From Neisseriaceae bacterium (GTDB lineage Bacteria; Pseudomonadota; Gammaproteobacteria; Burkholderiales; UBA11063), in NCBI GenBank assembly GCA_947441745.1, contig CANEUJ010000047.1, positions 1-10,929 on the forward strand: 10,929 nt of DNA, given 5' to 3'. The notes beneath the pieces are model-generated. The model saw only the letters and a list, made by a program, of their open reading frames with translations, was not told where the DNA came from and did not search any database. This document shows, one piece after another, positions 7,071 through 10,929 of this stretch; the stretch's first letter is position 1; each line of letters opens with the position of its first letter. The position numbers were made by a program, and so were the translations under genes.

Positions 7071-8017
7071 TGCATAAACTTCAGGATTATGTTCTACAAA
7101 ACTTGCCATCATTTGAAACAATTGCGGTTGCTTTAAGTGGTGGAGTTGACTCTATAGTACTATTACATATTCTAAAGATAATTAGCACCCATAAAAATTT
7201 CAAACTAACTGCCATACATATAAACCATGGCATCTCACCTAACGCGAATGATTGGGAGCTATTTTGTCAAGAACAATGTAGCTTAATGAATATAAAATTA
7301 GACATTTATCAAAGTAATGTAACTAAAAATGGCGGTGAAAGTCTAGAAAACAATGCTAGAATTGCACGCTATGAGCATTTTCTAAATAATGAAGCAGATG
7401 TTATTAGTATAGCTCATCATAAAAAAGATCAGGTTGAAACAGTGCTTAGTCAGATAGTTCGTGGTAGTGACTTACATAATATAGCAAGTATGAAAACCAT
7501 AAGTAAGAAACAAGGTAAAATATTCTTAAGACCATTACTTGATATATCACGAAATGAAATAGAAAACTACGCTAAAGAATTTAATCTACAATATATCAAT
7601 GATGAAAGTAATCTGGATACTAATTATTTAAGAAACTTTATTCGCCATAGAGTATTGCCACTCCTACTTGAATTTGACAAAGATGTTGAAGCTAAGGTTT
7701 TGAAACTACCCTATCAACTCCAAGGTATATTAGCTTACCTAGATGAGATAAGCACTAATAACCTACTTACTATACAGGGCAGTAATTTTATTGATATAAA
7801 TAAGTTTAAAGAGCTGTTGCCTATAGCACAGATTCAGTTAATTAATAAATACCTTAACATCAATAATCTACCATTCCCAACTACCAAACAGCTTAATGAG
7901 TTTATTCGTCAAGCACTAGACTCCAAATGGGATAGTACTCCATCATTAAAACTGAATCAGAAATATAAAATAATTAAAACCAAAAACCATATAAAAATCG
8001 AGGCAATCACATTATGA
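7070..8017 (+). CDS. tilS: tRNA(Ile)-lysidine synthase, short form
   Basis: It adds lysine to cytidine 34 of the CAU-anticodon tRNA-Ile, using ATP, so that the tRNA reads AUA. The PP-loop S-G-G-V-D-S (23-28) binds ATP. Other family blocks are I-N-H-G (51-54), E-N-N-A-R-I-A-R-Y (93-101), H-H-K-K-D-Q-V-E-T-V-L (116-126), R-G-S (131-133), R-P-L-L (154-157) and N-D-E-S-N-L-D-T-N-Y-L-R-N (177-189). The usual H-H-x-D-D-Q-x-E-T has lysine (K119) for its first aspartate. At 315 residues it stops after the central helical domain (K-L-N-Q-K-Y-K-I-I-K near 294-303). It therefore lacks the C-terminal domain of the 430-residue E. coli form, much like the 311-residue Aquifex type. The stop is a natural TGA overlapping the ubiX ATG (ATGA), with no sign of a frameshift. 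Confidence 0.93.
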   Translation: MHKLQDYVLQNLPSFETIAVALSGGVDSIVLLHILKIISTHKNFKLTAIHINHGISPNANDWELFCQEQCSLMNIKLDIYQSNVTKNGGESLENNARIARYEHFLNNEADVISIAHHKKDQVETVLSQIVRGSDLHNIASMKTISKKQGKIFLRPLLDISRNEIENYAKEFNLQYINDESNLDTNYLRNFIRHRVLPLLLEFDKDVEAKVLKLPYQLQGILAYLDEISTNNLLTIQGSNFIDINKFKELLPIAQIQLINKYLNINNLPFPTTKQLNEFIRQALDSKWDSTPSLKLNQKYKIIKTKNHIKIEAITL

Positions 8018-8619
8018 ATAAACAAGTAACCTTAGGAATAACTGGTGCTACAGGAATTCCAATAGCATTTGCTTTACTACAGCAATTATTACTTCATGAA
8101 TGTATCGTACATTTGGTAATTTCTACTGCTGGAATAATTACTACGAAGCAAGAGACAGAGATTACTCTATCAAGTAATCCAAATCAAACAAAAAAGATTT
8201 TGTGTAGTGAACTAAATTTAGTTAATGAGGAGAGGTTATTTGTTTATTCCAATAATGATTGGTTTTCACCTATTGCATCAGGATCAAGTGTTAGTGATGT
8301 AATGATCGTATGCCCATGCTCAATGGCAAGCCTCGGTAAAATAGCAGGAGGCATTGGGGACGATTTATTGATTAGGGCAACTGATGTTATTATGAAAGAA
8401 CGTAAAAACTTGATTCTAGTTCCTAGAGAAGCACCTTTATCAGCACTTCATTTAGAAAACATGCTCAAATTAGCAAAACTTGGGGTCTCAATCTTACCAC
8501 CAGTACCTGCTTTTTATAATCACCCTAAGACTATAGATGATATAATATCTACCTTAGTGAGCCGTATTCTTGATCAAGCTGACATAAATAACAACTTAAT
8601 CACCCGCTGGGGAAATTAA
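8014..8619 (+). CDS. ubiX: flavin prenyltransferase UbiX
   Basis: It attaches a dimethylallyl group to FMN to make prenylated FMN, the cofactor of UbiD-type decarboxylases used in ubiquinone synthesis. The 201-residue flavoprotein fold is complete. It has the G-I-T-G-A-T-G FMN loop (8-14), S37, P-I-A-S-G-S (86-91), C-P-C-S-M-A-S-L-G-K-I-A-G-G-I-G-D-D-L (100-118), and L-V-P-R-E-A-P-L-S (135-143) with R138 and E139. The P-A-F-Y loop (165-168) has Y168, and K128 and R184 fall where the Pseudomonas enzyme has K129 and R185. All of its published active-site residues therefore appear to be present, shifted by one. The ATG overlaps the tilS stop by 4 bp (ATGA). The partner ubiD is not in this window. 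Confidence 0.93.
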   Translation: MNKQVTLGITGATGIPIAFALLQQLLLHECIVHLVISTAGIITTKQETEITLSSNPNQTKKILCSELNLVNEERLFVYSNNDWFSPIASGSSVSDVMIVCPCSMASLGKIAGGIGDDLLIRATDVIMKERKNLILVPREAPLSALHLENMLKLAKLGVSILPPVPAFYNHPKTIDDIISTLVSRILDQADINNNLITRWGN

Positions 8620-8643
8620 TACTATAATTCGCAAGAGGTAAAC

Positions 8644-10173
8644 ATGACATATATCCAATCAAATAAAAAAGTAAATTTATTCTCCGCAATTGCCATTGGT
8701 GTAAGTTGCATCATTGGAAGTGGCTGGCTATTTGCAAGCTATAAAGCCGCCAAATTCGCTGGCCCCATATCAATATTATCTTGGGTTATCGGTGCAATTA
8801 TCGCACTTTTAATAGCACTTTTATTGGCTGAAATATCAACCATACACCATAAAGAAACTGGTTTACTGGCACGTCTCCTAACTATAACCCATAACAAGGA
8901 CTATGGTTTTATTGTATCATCATCAAACTGGTTTGCAACAATTGTAGCAATCCCAGCAGAAGCTGAAGCATCAATGCAGTACTTGGTTAAAGCTTTTCCA
9001 CAATTAAGTGATGACTTATTTAGAAACGACCATTTTACCGCACTTGGAATTCTATGCGTTTTCTTCATTATAATAGGATATGGGTTACTTAACTATTGGG
9101 GTATCAAATTATTAGCCAAGGCTAATAATATAATCACTGTGATTAAACTAGTGGTTCCAGCATTAACTGCAATAATTATTTTTGCCTCCGCATTTCATAG
9201 CTCTAATTTTAGCTCCTATCACAATACCATAGCACCATATGGCTATGATAAAGCATTTACGGCAATTGTTACTTGTGGAATTTTTTATTCATTTTATGGT
9301 TTTAGTATGATAACTTTATTTGCTAAAGAATTAGATAATCCCCAAAGAAATATCCCACTGGCTCTAGGCGGTTCCGTAATAATCTGTCTAATTATTTACC
9401 TTATGCTTCAAGTATCATTTTTAGGAGCTATAGATGCTAACACCGTTAGTAATGGATGGCACACATTAGATTTTACTTCACCTTTAGCTCAACTAGCAGT
9501 ATTACTTGGAATAAATTGGTTATCTCTAGTTTTATATGTTGATGCAGTAATTAGCCCATCTGGCACTGGAGTTGTATATGTTGGATCAAGTGCTCGAATA
9601 TTTACTGGAATGGCAGAAGATAAACAAATGCCGTCAATATTTGCACACGAACACCCCGTACATAATATCTCACGTTTATCAATACTTGTCACTTTAATAT
9701 TTTGCACTCTACTAGTAGTGTTTTTCGACAATTGGGACAAGATTATGATTATTGTATCGGTATTTCAGATACTCTCATGCGTTGCCGTACCAATAGCTTT
9801 TACCAAAATCCGTAGTGATAACAAACGAGAAAGCATTTTTAGAATGCCATTTGGCTTAAGTGCAAGCTATATAACATTTATGATTTTGAGCTATTTATTA
9901 GTCCAATGTGGAACTATGGCATTAGCATTATCTTTTATCGTACACATTATATTTTTTATGATTTATTGTAGTGTTTTTTATAAAAATTTTCGCCAAAGTA
10001 TAAAAGCTAGTGCGTCTTCATGGTCTATATTTGTTTATATAGCGGTGATGACTTTATTTGGATTTTTACAAGAAGCGAATAAATTTAATACTACAGGTGT
10101 TCTAATCGGATTTTTTGTATTTACTAGTATTAATTTTTATTTTTTAGTAAATCAAAAATCATATAACAAATAA
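8644..10173 (+). CDS. APC-superfamily amino-acid/amine permease, copy 1
   Basis: This is a 509-residue inner-membrane transporter with about 12 membrane segments. The first helix contains I-G-S-G-W-L-F (24-30), the unwound substrate-binding stretch of APC carriers, which is more often G-S/T-G-I/F. F-A-K-E-L-D-N-P-Q-R-N-I-P-L-A-L (226-241) matches the signature loop of the superfamily (E-x-x-N-P-x-R-x-I-P). A charged E-A-E-A block lies at 106-109, inside a hydrophobic region. The substrate cannot be read from sequence; basic amino acids, other amino acids or polyamines are all possible. The start is supported by AGAGG (8634-8638) with a 5-nt spacer, 24 bp after ubiX. A close paralogue follows directly. 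Confidence 0.85.
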   Translation: MTYIQSNKKVNLFSAIAIGVSCIIGSGWLFASYKAAKFAGPISILSWVIGAIIALLIALLLAEISTIHHKETGLLARLLTITHNKDYGFIVSSSNWFATIVAIPAEAEASMQYLVKAFPQLSDDLFRNDHFTALGILCVFFIIIGYGLLNYWGIKLLAKANNIITVIKLVVPALTAIIIFASAFHSSNFSSYHNTIAPYGYDKAFTAIVTCGIFYSFYGFSMITLFAKELDNPQRNIPLALGGSVIICLIIYLMLQVSFLGAIDANTVSNGWHTLDFTSPLAQLAVLLGINWLSLVLYVDAVISPSGTGVVYVGSSARIFTGMAEDKQMPSIFAHEHPVHNISRLSILVTLIFCTLLVVFFDNWDKIMIIVSVFQILSCVAVPIAFTKIRSDNKRESIFRMPFGLSASYITFMILSYLLVQCGTMALALSFIVHIIFFMIYCSVFYKNFRQSIKASASSWSIFVYIAVMTLFGFLQEANKFNTTGVLIGFFVFTSINFYFLVNQKSYNK

Positions 10174-10203
10174 AATATTTATAATAAATTTTTAGAGGTA
10201 AAA

Positions 10204-10929
10204 ATGGCACATATTCAATCAAATAAAAAAGTAAATTTATTCTCTGCAATTGCTATTGGTGTAAGTTGTATCATTGGAAGTGGCTGGCTATTTGCAAGCT
10301 ATAAAGCAGCCAAAGTTGCTGGCCCCATATCAATAATGTCATGGATTATTGGTGCAATTATCGCACTTTTAGTTGCACTATTATTAGCTGAAATATCAAC
10401 TATATACCATAAAGAAACTGGTTTATTTGCTCGTCTTCTAACAATAACTCATAATAGAGATTACGGGTTTATTGTCTCATCATCCAATTGGTTTGCGACC
10501 ATTGTGACCATACCCGCCGAAGCTGAAGCATCAATGCAATATCTAGTTCGAGCCTTTCCCGCATTTAGTGATGACTTATTTAGAAATGACCACTTCACTA
10601 CTCTTGGAATCATATATGTTTGCTTAATTATGATTAGCTATGGAATACTTAATTACTGGGGTATCAAACTATTAGCAAAGGCTAATAATATAATCACTGT
10701 AATTAAACTAGTAGTTCCTACAATAACTGCAATAATTATTTTTGCAGTGGCGTTTCATGGCTCTAATTTTAGCTCCTATCACAATACCATAGCACCATAT
10801 GGCTACGATAAAGCATTTACCGCTGTTGTGACTTGTGGAGTTTTTTATTCATTTTATGGTTTTAGTATGATAACTTTATTTGCTAAAGAATTAGATAATC
10901 CCCAAAGAAATATCCCACTGGCTCTAGGC
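10204..10929 (+). CDS. APC-superfamily permease, copy 2 (5' part; runs off the window)
   Basis: An open frame runs from ATG at 10204 to the last base, giving 242 codons without a stop. The protein differs from residues 1-242 of copy 1 at about 27 positions by my count (roughly 89% identical). There are no gaps, so the two genes align at a constant offset of 1560 bp. I-G-S-G-W-L-F (24-30) and F-A-K-E-L-D-N-P-Q-R-N-I-P (226-238) are unchanged. Differences cluster in membrane helices, for example in the segment about 133-149, where T, I, Y, C, L, M and S replace residues of copy 1. This may shift specificity. AGAGG (10194-10198) with a 5-nt spacer supports the start, 30 bp after copy 1. The rest of the gene is outside the window, so intactness is unknown. 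Confidence 0.88.
   Translation, partial: MAHIQSNKKVNLFSAIAIGVSCIIGSGWLFASYKAAKVAGPISIMSWIIGAIIALLVALLLAEISTIYHKETGLFARLLTITHNRDYGFIVSSSNWFATIVTIPAEAEASMQYLVRAFPAFSDDLFRNDHFTTLGIIYVCLIMISYGILNYWGIKLLAKANNIITVIKLVVPTITAIIIFAVAFHGSNFSSYHNTIAPYGYDKAFTAVVTCGVFYSFYGFSMITLFAKELDNPQRNIPLALG

Larger units (their letters stand above)
8634..10929. repeat. tandem gene duplication with 1560-bp period
   Basis: The segment starting at the ribosome binding site (AGAGGTAAA at 8634-8642) is repeated at 10194-10202. The two copies stay in register without indels to the window end. Identity is uneven. In 8881-8940 against 10441-10500 I count 13 mismatches in 60. By contrast, 9200-9245 against 10760-10805 and the last 89 bp (9281-9369 against 10841-10929) are identical. 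Confidence 0.92.

Noticed and set aside
9489..9740. Minus-strand open frame of 83 codons
   Set aside because: It is antisense to the permease coding region, has no ribosome binding site and no recognisable domain.
8634..10929. Insertion sequence or composite transposon behind the permease duplication
   Set aside because: No transposase, terminal inverted repeats or target-site duplication is visible around either copy. A simple tandem duplication starting at the ribosome binding site explains the pattern.

Overview
This is an AT-rich bacterial window with tightly packed genes. It reads as a betaproteobacterium-like Gram-negative chromosome. The gene content (EnvC-type divisome activator, Gram-negative type AccA, UbiX, a DUF4124 protein with a coiled-coil tail, the accA-tilS junction) resembles low-GC relatives of the Neisseriales. 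That placement is inferred from family resemblance and remembered gene order, not from a database search.

Positions 1-323 hold the possible last codons of an upstream gene (1-39), then a 20-bp perfect hairpin (61-80). The right arm of that hairpin is expanded into nine tandem 22-bp units (73-270). No gene is visible from 40 to 323.

The minus strand from 4297 down to 324 is a three-gene operon: gpmI (glycolysis), envC (activator of septal murein amidases) and a MOP-superfamily flippase for lipid-linked saccharides. Gaps are 15 bp and a 1-bp TAATG overlap. A 115-bp divergent region (4298-4412) separates it from the plus-strand genes and carries a candidate promoter and an AT-rich dyad.

The plus strand from 4413 to the window end is one continuous run: a hypoxanthine-guanine phosphoribosyltransferase, an AmpE/CobD-like membrane protein, a small secreted DUF4124 protein, accA (fatty-acid synthesis), tilS (tRNA-Ile lysidine synthase, a short form), ubiX (prenylated-FMN synthase for ubiquinone synthesis) and two tandem copies of an APC-family amino-acid/amine permease. 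The second permease copy runs off the window edge. Spacings range from a 22-bp overlap to 32 bp, so co-transcription is plausible.

Most of the window is housekeeping. The items most worth a second look are the hairpin-plus-tandem-repeat locus, the tandem permease duplication with sharply patchy identity (suggesting gene conversion), the compact TilS with an altered motif, and the probable TTG start of the DUF4124 gene inside the preceding gene. I did not find a convincing new multi-gene system.
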